NCBI RefSeq assembly: GCF_015100155.1
Contig: NZ_JACKZA010000006.1
Span: forward strand, 113,114-177,113
From: Acidithiobacillus sp. HP-2
Lineage (GTDB): Bacteria > Pseudomonadota > Gammaproteobacteria > Acidithiobacillales > Acidithiobacillaceae
Reading direction: 5' to 3'
DNA length: 64,000 nucleotides
This document shows positions 28,092-40,241 of the stretch, piece after piece. The stretch's first letter is position 1; each line of letters opens with the position of its first letter. The translations under genes and the position numbers were made by a program. A model generated the notes under the pieces. That model had not been told where the DNA came from. It saw only the letters and a list, made by a program, of their open reading frames with translations, and did no database searches.

Positions 28092-29749
28092 GGCTGGCGG
28101 GTCAGTTCCTGGCGGAGAGGGATGTCATTGGGATTTTTATCCAGCGCCCGTTGCCAGACGTGACGGGCTTCCTGATGTTTGCCCAGAGCCCAGAGGATAC
28201 GTCCCAGATGCATGCTGAGTTCGGGATCGTCAGGAAGGGCCTGGTGGGCTTTTTGCAGGTATTCCAGAGCTTTCTGGTTGTCGCCCTGACGATGATGGAG
28301 CCAGCCGACACTGTCCAGAATTTCCGGATTTTCGGGTTCAAGTTCAATCGCTTTGTGTAAAAGGGTGCTGGCTTCGGGGAGATTCTGATTCCTTTCCACA
28401 AGGCTGTAGCCCAGAAAATTGTATGCCTGGGCATTATCAGGGGCGAGCTGAATGACCTGCTGCATGGATTTCTCCATGGCTGGAAAATCATGGAGTTGTT
28501 CCTGGACGGCACCTTGGGCATACCAGAGTTCCGCATTTTCCGGAAGGCGTGCGAGGGCTTGCTGAAGTATTTGCAGGGCTTGCTGCAGGTGGCCGCTGCT
28601 TTGTAATAAACCGGCCTGGAGAAGGGGAATCTGCGCCTCTTTGGGGTGGGCAGTCGCCAAAGTTTGCAGGCGGGTCAGGGCTTTTTTATGGTCACCCAGC
28701 TGATACTCCGCGCGCGCACTGTGCAGCTCCACTTCTGCATACAGGGGGCCGGAGTGAATGCGTTGATACCACTGCAGAGACTCTGCCCAGCGGCCCTGGG
28801 CCTCATACAGCCGGCCCAGATAATATATGGGTGCGGGAGATTGGGGGGCGAGATCGCGGGCGTGCTGCAGACTGCTTTCAGCCGCCTGCCAGTTGTGGCG
28901 TTCAATATCCATGATCCCCAGGGACAAGGCGATTTCGGGATTGTCCGGATGCTGCTGCGCCATTCCCTGATACAGCCGGTAGGCCTGGGTTGTGCCTCCC
29001 ATCTTCAAATACAGCGCGGCCAGATACTGGCGCGCTTTTGTCGCTTCAGGATGATGGGCTGTAAAAGACTGAATACTGTGCAGGGCTGCGGTCGGCCCTT
29101 GGGAGGCTTGCAGGGCCTCGGCCAGTTGAATGGCAGCTTCCTGCCAGTCAGGTCGCAGGCTGAGCGCTTTTTCCAGCCATGTGATGGCATGGTCGGGCTT
29201 GTTTTCGATCAGATCAATGCGACCCAAGGTATAGTAAGCATTCGCAGAATTTGGATTTTTGCTGGCCAGCGCTGTCAATAGTCGCTTTGCTTCGCCACTT
29301 TGGCCGTGGGCAATCAGTAATTCCGAGAGTTGCAGGGTGATTTTGGGATCATCAGGAAAGCGCGCCAGAGTTGCCTGGAGCAGGTTGATGGCTTGCTGTT
29401 CATGACCTTTGGTCAGCAGCAGTGCTGCCTCAAACTGGTCGGCCCTGGCGCTATCGGGTGCCAGTTTCCGCCATTTTCTGGCCAGGGTCAGGGCGTCATC
29501 AAAATCTCCGAAGCGGGCGGTAGCCTGGGTGGCGCGCTCTAAAACATTTGCCTCGGGAGCCAGTTTGGCCGCTTCTGCCCATGCCGGTATGGCGAGCTTC
29601 GGCTCCTGCTGCAAGGTCGCAAATTCGGCAACCAGGAGGTAATACAATTGTTCTCCGGTCATCCCGGCAGGGTTGGTATCGGCCACAGCATTTCCAGCGA
29701 TGAGGCTGAGCAGTATTCCTGCCACCATGCCGCTCAGCTTGCTTCTCAT
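28088..29749 (-). CDS. Exported TPR-repeat protein
   Basis: A 553-residue protein with an N-terminal signal peptide (MRSKLSGMVAGILLSLIAGNAVA) and about a dozen tetratricopeptide repeats covering the rest, each with the W/L/G/Y-A-P pattern (for example AWAEAAKLAPEAN, AYYTLGRIDLIENKPDHAITWLEKALSLRPDW). It is probably periplasmic and a scaffold for protein complexes. TPR proteins often lie directly upstream of lolB in this lineage. The ATG at 29749 was chosen because the signal peptide starts there; an in-frame start at 29785 adds a hydrophilic stretch. Confidence 0.85.
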   Translation of the reverse strand: MRSKLSGMVAGILLSLIAGNAVADTNPAGMTGEQLYYLLVAEFATLQQEPKLAIPAWAEAAKLAPEANVLERATQATARFGDFDDALTLARKWRKLAPDSARADQFEAALLLTKGHEQQAINLLQATLARFPDDPKITLQLSELLIAHGQSGEAKRLLTALASKNPNSANAYYTLGRIDLIENKPDHAITWLEKALSLRPDWQEAAIQLAEALQASQGPTAALHSIQSFTAHHPEATKARQYLAALYLKMGGTTQAYRLYQGMAQQHPDNPEIALSLGIMDIERHNWQAAESSLQHARDLAPQSPAPIYYLGRLYEAQGRWAESLQWYQRIHSGPLYAEVELHSARAEYQLGDHKKALTRLQTLATAHPKEAQIPLLQAGLLQSSGHLQQALQILQQALARLPENAELWYAQGAVQEQLHDFPAMEKSMQQVIQLAPDNAQAYNFLGYSLVERNQNLPEASTLLHKAIELEPENPEILDSVGWLHHRQGDNQKALEYLQKAHQALPDDPELSMHLGRILWALGKHQEARHVWQRALDKNPNDIPLRQELTRQP

Positions 29750-29804
29750 ACCATCTGCTCCGGATTGATCATTCAGCAAGCACAATAACTGCTGGCGCTG
29801 CGGC

Positions 29805-31136
29805 TTGCAATCCTGTGCGCGGTCAGCGACAATTCAGCCCCTCCATCGTCGCTCTGCAGGGACGGTCGCTGCTATTTTCTGCTTTGGTCTAAGTCATCAT
29901 ACTGCCCCGATTGCGGTTCGGGAAAAGGTCGCCTTTTCTCCAGAATCGCTGGCTGTGGCGCATCGCGATCTGCTTGATCAGGGACTCGTCAAGGAAGCTC
30001 TGATTGTATCTACCTGCAACCGCACCGAAATTTACGTGCATGGCGGTCATGGGTCGAATCGTCAGGCCTTGCAGAACTGGCTCTGTGCTTTTCATCAGAT
30101 TGATCCCCGTTCTCTGGATGGACATATTTATTACTCCAGCGACGCAGAGGCGGTCCGTCATCTGTTTCGGGTAGCCTGCGGCCTCGATTCCATGATTATT
30201 GGTGAACCCCAGATTTTGGGACAGGTGAAAGATGCCTATCAGGTAGCTGCTGACAGCAGTGCAGCCGGTCCGGTCTTGAATCGCCTGCTGCACTGGACGT
30301 TTCGGGTTGCCAAACGGGTGCGGTCGGAAACTGCCATTGGCTCTGCCCCGGTGAGTGTGGCCTACGCAGCGGTCAGTCTGGCCAAACAGTTGCTCGGTGG
30401 TCTGGAAGGTCGCTCGGTATTACTGATTGGGGCTGGAGATACCATAGAACTGGTGGCCACCCATTTGCGGGAGCACGGCGTAAGTACATTTGCCGTGGCC
30501 AATCGCAGCCCCGAACGTGGTGAGCAACTGGCCGCAAAGTTTGCGGGAAATGCCCATGCCCTGGAAATGATCCCCAGTCTTCTGCATGACGCCGATGTGG
30601 TGGTCAGCTGCACGGCCAGTACCCAGCCCATTGTCAGCCGTGAGGCAGTATCTGCCGTCATGGCGCAGCGCGAACGTGGCGACCTGATGCTGGTGGATCT
30701 GGCCGTACCCCGGGATATTGCCCCTGAAGTAGAAAGCATTGAGCAGTGTTATTTGTACACGCTGGATGATCTGAATGATATTGCCCAGGCGGGAATGCGG
30801 GCGCGACGTGAAGCCGCTGCAGCCGCCGAGTTGATCATTGCCGATGAAGTGGGCCAATTCCAGCAGTGGCGCGAAAGTCTGGATGTGGTGCCGGCTATCC
30901 GCCGCCTGCGCGATCATGTGGAAGAACGGCGTCAGGACGAAGTGCGGCGTTTTCAGCATTATCTGGATCAGGGCCAGGATCCGCACGCGGTTCTGGATGC
31001 TTTTTCCAAGGCGCTGATCAATAAAGTGCTGCATGATCCCATTGCGACCTTGCGCCAGCCCTGCCAGGAAGCCACCAATGAGAGTCTGGTTGCGGCTTTG
31101 GACATTCTTTTTCATCTCAGTGATGCTGAAGGATGA
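29805..31136 (+). CDS. hemA: Glutamyl-tRNA reductase
   Basis: First enzyme of the C5 tetrapyrrole pathway; it reduces glutamyl-tRNA to glutamate-1-semialdehyde. The catalytic Cys is C71 in the STCNRTEIY motif, and the NADPH domain has [11 protein letters not shown]. Typical HemA starts just before GLSHHTAP. Here no ATG exists there, and the nearest frame start is TTG 29805, which adds about 22 residues, so the true start is uncertain (an ATT or GTG-like start near 29870 is possible). It is coupled to prfA through ATGA. Confidence 0.93.
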   Translation: MQSCARSATIQPLHRRSAGTVAAIFCFGLSHHTAPIAVREKVAFSPESLAVAHRDLLDQGLVKEALIVSTCNRTEIYVHGGHGSNRQALQNWLCAFHQIDPRSLDGHIYYSSDAEAVRHLFRVACGLDSMIIGEPQILGQVKDAYQVAADSSAAGPVLNRLLHWTFRVAKRVRSETAIGSAPVSVAYAAVSLAKQLLGGLEGRSVLLIGAGDTIELVATHLREHGVSTFAVANRSPERGEQLAAKFAGNAHALEMIPSLLHDADVVVSCTASTQPIVSREAVSAVMAQRERGDLMLVDLAVPRDIAPEVESIEQCYLYTLDDLNDIAQAGMRARREAAAAAELIIADEVGQFQQWRESLDVVPAIRRLRDHVEERRQDEVRRFQHYLDQGQDPHAVLDAFSKALINKVLHDPIATLRQPCQEATNESLVAALDILFHLSDAEG

Positions 31137-32227
31137 GTCTCAGTCCGCGTTTGCAGGGCCAGCTGGAACAGTTGGCCTTTCGCTTTGAAGAACTGAGCCA
31201 GATGTTGACCAGCCCTGAGTTGGTCAATGATACCCAGCGCTTTCAGAGTCTTTCCAGAGAGTTGGGTGAAATCAGTCCCATACTGGATTTGTTGCGCCGT
31301 CACGAACAGCGCCAACGCGATCATGACGAAGCGGAAAAAATGCTGCTTGAAGAGCGCGATCCCGATTTGCGGGAAATGGCCCATGACGAGCTGGCGAGCG
31401 CAAATAAAGATCTGGAGGAACTGGAAGAGTCCTTGCGCTTGCGCTTGTTGCCCAAAGATCCCAACGATGAGCGCAATGTATTCGTGGAAGTACGTGCGGG
31501 GACCGGGGGAGAAGAAGCCGCTCTGTTTGCCGGCGATCTGGTGCGCATGTATACCCGTTATGCCGAGAGTCAGGGTTTTGCAGTGCTGTTGTTGTCCGCA
31601 TCGGAGTCGGAGCGGGGTGGCTACAAGGAGGCCGTGCTGGAAATCAGCGGGCGCGGTGCCTATTCCCGACTCAAGTTTGAATCGGGCGGCCATCGGGTTC
31701 AGCGTGTCCCGGAAACTGAAGCCCAGGGGCGTATCCATACCTCCGCCTGTACGGTGGCGGTATTGCCGGAGGTGGATACGGTCAGTGAGATCAATATCAA
31801 TCCGGCGGATCTGCGAATTGATACCTTTCGAGCCAGTGGTGCCGGTGGTCAGCATATCAACAAGACTGATTCGGCCATCCGGATTACCCATATTCCTTCG
31901 GGGCTGGTGGTAGCCTGTCAGGAAGATCGCTCACAGCACAAAAATCGTGCCAAAGCGATGGCCTTGTTACAGGCCCGACTGCTGGAAACGGAGCAGGAAA
32001 AACAGCAGAGCAGTGCTGCACAAACCCGGCGGCTTTTGATTGGTTCTGGTGATCGCTCCGAACGCATTCGTACTTATAATTTTCCGCAAGGACGCCTGAC
32101 GGATCATCGGATCAATCTGACCCTGTACCGGCTGGAAGCTATTCTGGCGGGAGATCTGGATGCCGTCATTGAGCCGCTGATCAAGGAATATCAGGCCGAT
32201 TTGCTGCAAAATCTGGGTGATGATTAG
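31133..32227 (+). CDS. prfA: Peptide chain release factor 1
   Basis: RF1 recognises UAA and UAG stop codons and triggers peptide release. The GGQ motif is in [18 protein letters not shown], and its Gln is the substrate of PrmC, encoded next. Length 364 is normal. ATG 31133 overlaps the hemA stop. The hemA-prfA-prmC order is conserved in enteric and related bacteria. Confidence 0.97.
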   Translation: MSLSPRLQGQLEQLAFRFEELSQMLTSPELVNDTQRFQSLSRELGEISPILDLLRRHEQRQRDHDEAEKMLLEERDPDLREMAHDELASANKDLEELEESLRLRLLPKDPNDERNVFVEVRAGTGGEEAALFAGDLVRMYTRYAESQGFAVLLLSASESERGGYKEAVLEISGRGAYSRLKFESGGHRVQRVPETEAQGRIHTSACTVAVLPEVDTVSEININPADLRIDTFRASGAGGQHINKTDSAIRITHIPSGLVVACQEDRSQHKNRAKAMALLQARLLETEQEKQQSSAAQTRRLLIGSGDRSERIRTYNFPQGRLTDHRINLTLYRLEAILAGDLDAVIEPLIKEYQADLLQNLGDD

Positions 32228-33065
32228 TCTTCAGGATTGGCAGCGCCATCTGGGTGCGCAGTTGGCGGCAGTCAGTGACCAGCCTGCCCAGGAAGCGCGC
32301 TGGTTGATGACACATGGTCTCGGTCTCCGTTCCACGGAACTTCTGGTAAATCCTCAAAAGGTTTTGGCTCCCGCTGAAAAAGCGCAAATACAGACACTGC
32401 TGGACCAGCGACTCAGCGGTGTGCCTCTGGCTTACTGTCTGGGTGAATGGTCCTTTTATGGACTGGATCTGGCAGTCACTGCTGCAGTATTAATTCCTCG
32501 TTCCGATAGTGAATTACTGGTCAGTCTGGCTCTGGCCGGGAATCAGGCTGGTGATGCTCTGCAATTGCTTGATCTGGGCACAGGGTCTGGAGCACTGGCC
32601 CTGGTGCTGGCCCGTGAACGGCCGCAAGCCAGCGTTTTTGCCGTGGAGCAAAGCCCGGAAGCCTTGGCCGTCGCCCAGCTGAATGGGGATCGAATCGGGG
32701 TAAAAAACATCCAGTGGCTGCAGGGTGATTGGTATGCTCCCCTGGATCCAACCCTGCGTTTTGATCAAATTATTTCCAACCCACCTTATCTTGCCAGTAA
32801 TGACCCCCATCTGCCGGACTTGCGGCATGAGCCCGGGACTGCGCTGGTGGCTGGTCCAACGGGTCTGGAATGTCTGGAATATATTATTTTCGGTGCCCGT
32901 TCGCGTTTGCATCCGGGGGGGCATATTTTGCTGGAGCATGGGTGCGAGCAGGCTGCTGCGGTGCGCACACTCCTGCATGACCATGGTTTTCAGCAGGTAC
33001 ACACGCATTGTGATCTGGCAGGCAGAGAACGTGTAAGTAGCGCCAGGAGCCCTGAACATGCCTGA
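32220..33065 (+). CDS. prmC: Release-factor glutamine methyltransferase PrmC (HemK)
   Basis: Methylates the GGQ glutamine of RF1 and RF2. It has an N-terminal helical domain (residues 1-75) and an AdoMet domain with [13 protein letters not shown] and the catalytic NPPY. ATG 32220 overlaps the prfA stop; a GTG at 32217 directly precedes it. The gene overlaps mutM by 8 bases. It is 281 residues long, as expected. Confidence 0.95.
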   Translation: MISLQDWQRHLGAQLAAVSDQPAQEARWLMTHGLGLRSTELLVNPQKVLAPAEKAQIQTLLDQRLSGVPLAYCLGEWSFYGLDLAVTAAVLIPRSDSELLVSLALAGNQAGDALQLLDLGTGSGALALVLARERPQASVFAVEQSPEALAVAQLNGDRIGVKNIQWLQGDWYAPLDPTLRFDQIISNPPYLASNDPHLPDLRHEPGTALVAGPTGLECLEYIIFGARSRLHPGGHILLEHGCEQAAAVRTLLHDHGFQQVHTHCDLAGRERVSSARSPEHA

Positions 33066-33870
33066 GTTACCGGAAGTGGAAGTGACCCGTCTGGGAATCA
33101 GTCCGCATCTTTTGGGAAAAAATCTGCAGGGCGCGATTGTGCGCGAATCACGTTTGCGCCTGGCCGTGAATGCGGATTTGAGTGCGCAGGTTGCCGGTCA
33201 GAAACTGGAGCAAATAAGACGGCGCGGCAAATATCTGCTGCTGGATCTGCAACGGGGCAGCATTCTGATTCATTTGGGGATGAGTGGACACTTGCGGGTG
33301 CTTCCGCAGGACACTCCGGTGGAGAAACATGATCATGTGGACCTGCTTTTTGCTCAGGATACGTGTTTGCGTTTCCATGATCCCCGTCGTTTTGGCGTAC
33401 TTTGCTGGCTGAAAGAAGCGGATGCGCACCCATTGATTGCCCGCCTTGGACCGGAACCTCTGGGTGAGGATTTTTCCGGGGCCTATCTCCATGCTCAGAG
33501 TCGTCAGCGCCAGATTCCGGTAAAAGCCTTTCTGATGGATGCGCATCAAGTGGTGGGTGTGGGAAATATTTACGCCAATGAGGCCCTTTTTGCCGCAGGC
33601 ATTGATCCGCGTCGTCCGGCCGGACGCATCTCTCTGGCCCGCTACACGCTCCTGGCCGCAGCCGTGCGTTCCGTGCTGGAAGCCGCTATTCAGCAGGGGG
33701 GAACGACTCTGCGAGACTTTACCCGACCAGATGGCAGAAATGGTTATTTTCGACTATCTCTGGCGGTATACGGACGAGAAGGACAAGCCTGTATCCGCTG
33801 CGGAAAAGCTTTGCAGGGAATGCGCATCGGCGGGCGGGCGACTACTTATTGTTCCCATTGTCAGCACTGA
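33058..33870 (+). CDS. mutM: Formamidopyrimidine-DNA glycosylase
   Basis: Removes oxidised purines such as 8-oxoguanine and nicks the abasic site. The catalytic N-terminus PELPEVE directly follows Met, and Lys in HLGMSGHLR is typical. The C-terminal zinc finger has four Cys (CIRC ... YCSHC). The 270-residue length is standard. It overlaps prmC by 8 bases, so it is in the hemA operon. Confidence 0.97.
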   Translation: MPELPEVEVTRLGISPHLLGKNLQGAIVRESRLRLAVNADLSAQVAGQKLEQIRRRGKYLLLDLQRGSILIHLGMSGHLRVLPQDTPVEKHDHVDLLFAQDTCLRFHDPRRFGVLCWLKEADAHPLIARLGPEPLGEDFSGAYLHAQSRQRQIPVKAFLMDAHQVVGVGNIYANEALFAAGIDPRRPAGRISLARYTLLAAAVRSVLEAAIQQGGTTLRDFTRPDGRNGYFRLSLAVYGREGQACIRCGKALQGMRIGGRATTYCSHCQH

Positions 33871-33886
33871 CCTGTCGGGAGTAGCT

Positions 33887-36101
<2,215 letters not shown>

Positions 36102-36129
36102 TTATTTCTCCTTGGACCAATTCCATATT

Positions 36130-36654
36130 CTACTTTTCTGAATGGCGTAGGTCCACACCGTCGCGAAAATGTTGTTTCAGGGCGCTGGCTACAGCAGGAT
36201 GGACAAAAGCGCTGACATCTCCGCCCAGGCGACTGATTTCCCGAACCAGGCTGGAGGAAAGGAAAGTATGCTGATCGGAAGTCATCAAAAACAGGGTCTC
36301 AATTTGCGCATCCATGCGGCGATTGATGGAAGCCAATTGAAATTCATGCTCAAAATCAGAAATGGCGCGTAATCCGCGCAAAATCAGATGGGTTTTTTCT
36401 TCCTGCAAGAGGTGGATCAATAATCCGGAAAAAGCGCGTACCCGGACTCCCGGAATGCCTGTGAGGGTTTCCGTGGCCAGGGCGACTCTTTCGGCCAGCG
36501 GAAATATGGGATTTTTGGGAGTTTCCGAGGCAATGGCCACCACGACCTCGTCAAAAAGTTGGGCAGCGCGGCGGACCAGGTCTTCATGACCATGGGTAAT
36601 TGGATCAAAAGTGCCGGGATAAATAATCCGTCTGGGCTGGGATGTTGTGCGCAT
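36130..36654 (-). CDS. coaD: Phosphopantetheine adenylyltransferase
   Basis: Catalyses the penultimate step of coenzyme A synthesis. The nucleotidyltransferase motif YPGTFDPITHGHEDL (HxGH type) lies near residue 15, and the LILRGLRAISDFEHEFQLA segment and ISSSLVREI-like motif (FLSSSLVREISRLGG) are characteristic. The 174 residues include a slightly extended N-terminus. It lies 6 bases after rsmD, a conserved pair. Confidence 0.95.
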   Translation of the reverse strand: MRTTSQPRRIIYPGTFDPITHGHEDLVRRAAQLFDEVVVAIASETPKNPIFPLAERVALATETLTGIPGVRVRAFSGLLIHLLQEEKTHLILRGLRAISDFEHEFQLASINRRMDAQIETLFLMTSDQHTFLSSSLVREISRLGGDVSAFVHPAVASALKQHFRDGVDLRHSEK

Positions 36655-36660
36655 GTTCTC

Positions 36661-37212
36661 CTACTGCTTGCTAAACAGGGTGTAAAAAGCGTCACCACAA
36701 TGTCCGTGGCGATAAGACTGCCAACCTTGAGGAATATCTGCGGCCTGCCATTGTTCCGCAGCCGAACTTTCCAGGTATAGCCAGCAGGGTTTTTCCGAAG
36801 TTGCGCAGGCAGCAAAACAAGACGCCAGACGCTGCGGCCAGCCCTGATCAAAGGGCGGATCAGCAAGCACTATATCAAAGGAAGCGGCATTCTGCTGTAG
36901 ATAATCCAGAGCGTCTTTACCTGCAAGCTGGCTTTCCGGAACCCCGCAGGCCTTGAGGTTCTGTAGTAACAGGGCGCGATGCCGGGGGTTTTTTTCGACA
37001 AAAACCACCTCACTGGCATTCCTTGACCAGGCTTCCAGCCCCAAAGCGCCACTTCCGGCGAAAAGGTCCAGAACGCGCGCGCCTGCAACCATCCCGCCCA
37101 ACCAGTTGAACAAACGTTCACGGACTACCCCGGGCGTAGGGCGAACGCCTGAACCTGAGGGGGTCAACAGACGACGACCCCGATGACGTCCGGCAATGAT
37201 GCTGACGGTCAT
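36661..37212 (-). CDS. rsmD: 16S rRNA (guanine966-N2)-methyltransferase
   Basis: Methylates G966 of 16S rRNA. The 183-residue protein has the RsmD start IIAGRHRGRRLLTP, TPGVVRERLFNWL, the AdoMet motif VLDLFAGSGALGLEA and the catalytic VLADPPF. It is divergent from ftsY, as commonly found, and upstream of coaD. Confidence 0.95.
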   Translation of the reverse strand: MTVSIIAGRHRGRRLLTPSGSGVRPTPGVVRERLFNWLGGMVAGARVLDLFAGSGALGLEAWSRNASEVVFVEKNPRHRALLLQNLKACGVPESQLAGKDALDYLQQNAASFDIVLADPPFDQGWPQRLASCFAACATSEKPCWLYLESSAAEQWQAADIPQGWQSYRHGHCGDAFYTLFSKQ

Positions 37213-37328
37213 GCTTTATTAGCTCGAGCAGCGGGTGGCGGCGCGCCACAAGTGATGGGCGCATTGTTCGCTGCGCTGCTTCGGTGGATAATGCAACTGT
37301 TCATAATGTCTGAGGTTCTGCCCGTTCA

Positions 37329-38516
37329 ATGGTTTTTAACTGGTTCAAGCGTAACAAAAGCCCTTCTCAGGAGGAAATGACAGAAGCCGCTGACGCAACT
37401 GTCCAGTCTGAGCCTGCTGAGGAAAAACCTGAGACTGATCTGCCTGCACATGTTGAGGCAGTGCCGGAACCCGCATCTGAAGACGAGACCACCCCGCCAC
37501 CTGCACAGCCATTAGAAGAGCCGGAAGAGCAGCCAACGGAGTCTCCCGATATGGCGTTGCCTGCTGCCGAACCCGCCGCTGCTTCCGTGCAAAAAGGGCT
37601 TTTTGCGCGACTGCGGGCAGGTCTGAACCGGAGTCGTGAGCAATTTACCGAAGGCGTCGGCCGACTGGTCCTGGGTAAAAAAGTCATTGATGACGAATTG
37701 CTGGAAGATCTGGAAGCGTTATTGCTACAAGCGGATCTGGGCTCTGCAGCGACTCGGGAAATCATGGCCTCGGTGACGGAAAAGGTGCGTCGCAAGGAAC
37801 TGACGGATCCCGCTGTCCTGAAAAAAGCCCTGCGCGATGCCCTGCTCAATATTTTGCGGCCGCGTGCGGAACTCTGGGTGCCGGAAAAGGGACGGACGCA
37901 GGTGCTGATGATGGTGGGTATCAATGGTGCCGGGAAAACGACGACTACGGGCAAACTCGCCGCACGCTGGAAAGCCGAAGGCTTTTCCATGGTGCTGGCG
38001 GCCGGAGACACTTTTCGCGCGGCTGCGGTTGAACAGTTACAGGGCTGGGGACAACGGGTGCAGGTTCCGGTAGTCGCGCAGGGAACGGGTGCGGATAGTG
38101 CCTCGGTAGTTTTTGATGCGTTTGCGGCGGCGCGGGCCCGATCTGCCGATCTGCTCATTGCCGATACGGCAGGACGCCTGCATACCCAGGACCATCTGAT
38201 GGAAGAGCTGAAAAAAGTCAAAAGGGTACTGGCAAAGCAGGATCCGGACGCGCCCCATCAGGTCTGGTTGGTACTGGATGCAGGAACCGGACAAAACGCC
38301 CTGAATCAGGCCCGGCAGTTTCATGAGGCTGTTGGTTTGACAGGTATTTGTATTACCAAACTGGATGGCACCGCCAAGGGCGGGGTGGTGGCGGCTATTG
38401 CCAGGGCTCTGCCGATTCCGATTCGTTACATTGGTGTAGGCGAACAGGTGGCTGACTTGCGTCCCTTTGATCCAGAATCTTTTGTTGATGCCCTCTTCGC
38501 GGAGCCGAAGTCATGA
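37329..38516 (+). CDS. ftsY: Signal recognition particle receptor FtsY
   Basis: Membrane-associated SRP GTPase that docks ribosomes to the translocon. An acidic Glu/Pro-rich A domain (residues about 15-95) is followed by the NG domain: G1 GINGAGKTTTTGK, DTAGRLHTQ and TKLDGTAKGG. The 395-residue length is typical. GAGG lies about 11 bases before ATG 37329. It starts the ftsY-ftsE-ftsX-rpoH cluster. Confidence 0.96.
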   Translation: MVFNWFKRNKSPSQEEMTEAADATVQSEPAEEKPETDLPAHVEAVPEPASEDETTPPPAQPLEEPEEQPTESPDMALPAAEPAAASVQKGLFARLRAGLNRSREQFTEGVGRLVLGKKVIDDELLEDLEALLLQADLGSAATREIMASVTEKVRRKELTDPAVLKKALRDALLNILRPRAELWVPEKGRTQVLMMVGINGAGKTTTTGKLAARWKAEGFSMVLAAGDTFRAAAVEQLQGWGQRVQVPVVAQGTGADSASVVFDAFAAARARSADLLIADTAGRLHTQDHLMEELKKVKRVLAKQDPDAPHQVWLVLDAGTGQNALNQARQFHEAVGLTGICITKLDGTAKGGVVAAIARALPIPIRYIGVGEQVADLRPFDPESFVDALFAEPKS

Positions 38517-39184
38517 TTGAATTTATCAATGTCACCAAACATTATCCCGGCCGCCATCATGTGCTGCGGGAACTGAATCTTAAATTGCCGACCGGGCAGA
38601 TGGCTTTATTGACCGGGCCTTCGGGGGCAGGCAAAAGTACGCTTCTGAAATTGTTGCTGCGTCTGGAGGACGTCAGTCATGGCACGCTGATGGTCAATGG
38701 CGTGGATGTTTCGACTCTTAAAAAACGTCATATCCCCGCCTATCGTCGGCGCATTGGGGTGGTTTTTCAGGATCACAAATTATTGATGGATCGTGACGTG
38801 TTCAATAATGTCGCCCTGACTTTGCAGGTCAGTGGGGTATCTGGAAAGCAGATTCAAAGCCGGGTAAGGGCAGCGCTGGAAAAAGTCGGGTTGGGTAACC
38901 GGATTCATAATTTGCCGGCCACTCTGTCGGGCGGCGAACAGCAGCGGGTGGGGATTGCCCGGGCCATTGTGCATACCCCGGAAATTTTGCTCGCCGATGA
39001 GCCGACCGGTAATCTCGATGGTTCGTTAAGCACGGAAATTCTGGATCTGTTTCGGGACTTTCATCAGCACGGTACCACGGTTCTGGTGGCTACCCATGAC
39101 CAGTCCCAGGTAGAACGTCTGGGGCTCCCCGTCTTTCATCTGGAGCAAGGGATGCTGCAAAATTCCAAGGAGAAATCCGCGTGA
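38513..39184 (+). CDS. ftsE: Cell-division ATPase FtsE
   Basis: ABC ATPase that with FtsX activates septal peptidoglycan hydrolases at the divisome. Walker A is GPSGAGKST, the signature is [15 protein letters not shown] and Walker B is [12 protein letters not shown]. The 223 residues are standard. The start overlaps the ftsY stop and the stop overlaps ftsX, giving tight coupling of all three. Confidence 0.96.
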   Translation: MIEFINVTKHYPGRHHVLRELNLKLPTGQMALLTGPSGAGKSTLLKLLLRLEDVSHGTLMVNGVDVSTLKKRHIPAYRRRIGVVFQDHKLLMDRDVFNNVALTLQVSGVSGKQIQSRVRAALEKVGLGNRIHNLPATLSGGEQQRVGIARAIVHTPEILLADEPTGNLDGSLSTEILDLFRDFHQHGTTVLVATHDQSQVERLGLPVFHLEQGMLQNSKEKSA

Positions 39185-40089
39185 GTGCCTTACATATTCG
39201 TCGGGAAGCCGCCCAAAATGCCTTGAACACCCTGCTGAAGCAGCCCTTAGCAACGCTGATGACCATTTTTGCCCTGGCTATTGTGCTGGCGCTACCTGTG
39301 GGCCTTTTTGCGGCGCTCAATAATCTCCAGCAATTGCTGGGGCAATGGCGGGATCAGGCCCAGATTTCCCTGTTTATCCATCAGGATGCTACAGAGCAAG
39401 ACATACAGCAGCTGCAGAAGCAGTTACAGGGCAGCACCGGAGTCGTCAATGTGCGCTATGTCGGTAAGGAAGCTGCATTGAAAACATTTGAAAAAAACGC
39501 CGGAATGACGGCTGCCATCAAAATTCTCGGAGAAAACCCACTCCCGGCTTCGTTTATTGTTGAACTGAATCCATTGTCTGAAAGTCCGGCGGCCTTGCAG
39601 GCGCAAGTTCAGAAGTGGGCGCGTCAACCCGGAGTAGCCAGTGCCCAATCCGATTTGCATTGGGTGGCGCGTCTGCAGGCCATTCTGGCCCTGGGTAAAA
39701 GGGCTGTCTGGATTTTGGCCATTATGTTGGCCGTGGGCGCAATTCTGGTTATGGGTAATACCATTCGCCTGCATATTGCCCAGCGCCGCGATGAAATTGA
39801 TATTGCCAGTCTGGTGGGGGCAACGCGGGCCTTCATTCGCCGGCCATTTTTGTATCAGGGACTGATTCAGGGGGCCATTGCCGGAATACTGGCCTGGATT
39901 ATTATTGCGATTACCATCGCGATTTTGCAGGGACCGGTTGATCGTCTGGCGACTTTGTATGGTACCCGGTTTCAGCTTTTAGGCCTGACGGGTCTGGAAG
40001 GACTGATCCTGATTATCATCAGCGCTATTCTTGGCTGGCTGGGTTCACGCCTTGCAGTGGGTCAGCACCTCGACCATACTTTTTCATAA
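39181..40089 (+). CDS. ftsX: Cell-division membrane protein FtsX
   Basis: Four-helix membrane partner of FtsE, 302 residues. A cytoplasmic N-terminus leads to helix 1 (about residues 20-42). A periplasmic domain follows (QISLFIHQDATEQDIQQLQKQL...). Helices 2-4 lie in the C-terminal half, with the FtsX/MacB-type motif EIDIASLVGATRAFIRRPFLYQG. The GTG start overlaps the ftsE stop. Confidence 0.95.
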   Translation: MSALHIRREAAQNALNTLLKQPLATLMTIFALAIVLALPVGLFAALNNLQQLLGQWRDQAQISLFIHQDATEQDIQQLQKQLQGSTGVVNVRYVGKEAALKTFEKNAGMTAAIKILGENPLPASFIVELNPLSESPAALQAQVQKWARQPGVASAQSDLHWVARLQAILALGKRAVWILAIMLAVGAILVMGNTIRLHIAQRRDEIDIASLVGATRAFIRRPFLYQGLIQGAIAGILAWIIIAITIAILQGPVDRLATLYGTRFQLLGLTGLEGLILIIISAILGWLGSRLAVGQHLDHTFS

Positions 40090-40102
40090 CGGATGAACTA
40101 CC

Positions 40103-40131
40103 CTTGAAAATATTGTTCGGGATCCCCATCT
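40103..40131 (+). promoter_or_regulatory. Sigma-32 (heat-shock) promoter upstream of rpoH
   Basis: CTTGAAA (40103-40109) and CCCCATCT (40124-40131) are separated by 14 bases. This is a full match to the known sigma-32 consensus (CTTGAAA, 11-16 bases, CCCCATnT). It lies 110 bases before the rpoH start, so rpoH is probably transcribed by its own product as well as by housekeeping polymerase. The leader up to 40241 may also hold thermosensor structure, which I did not resolve. Confidence 0.85.
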
Positions 40132-40241
40132 AGTTCTCATGTTGTATATGTATTGAGAGGCTCGGTTCAGTTTTAGGAGATAAGGAACCAGCTGCAGATC
40201 TTGAGAGTCCAATGTATGTTGATCGTTGCGAGGACTAACTT

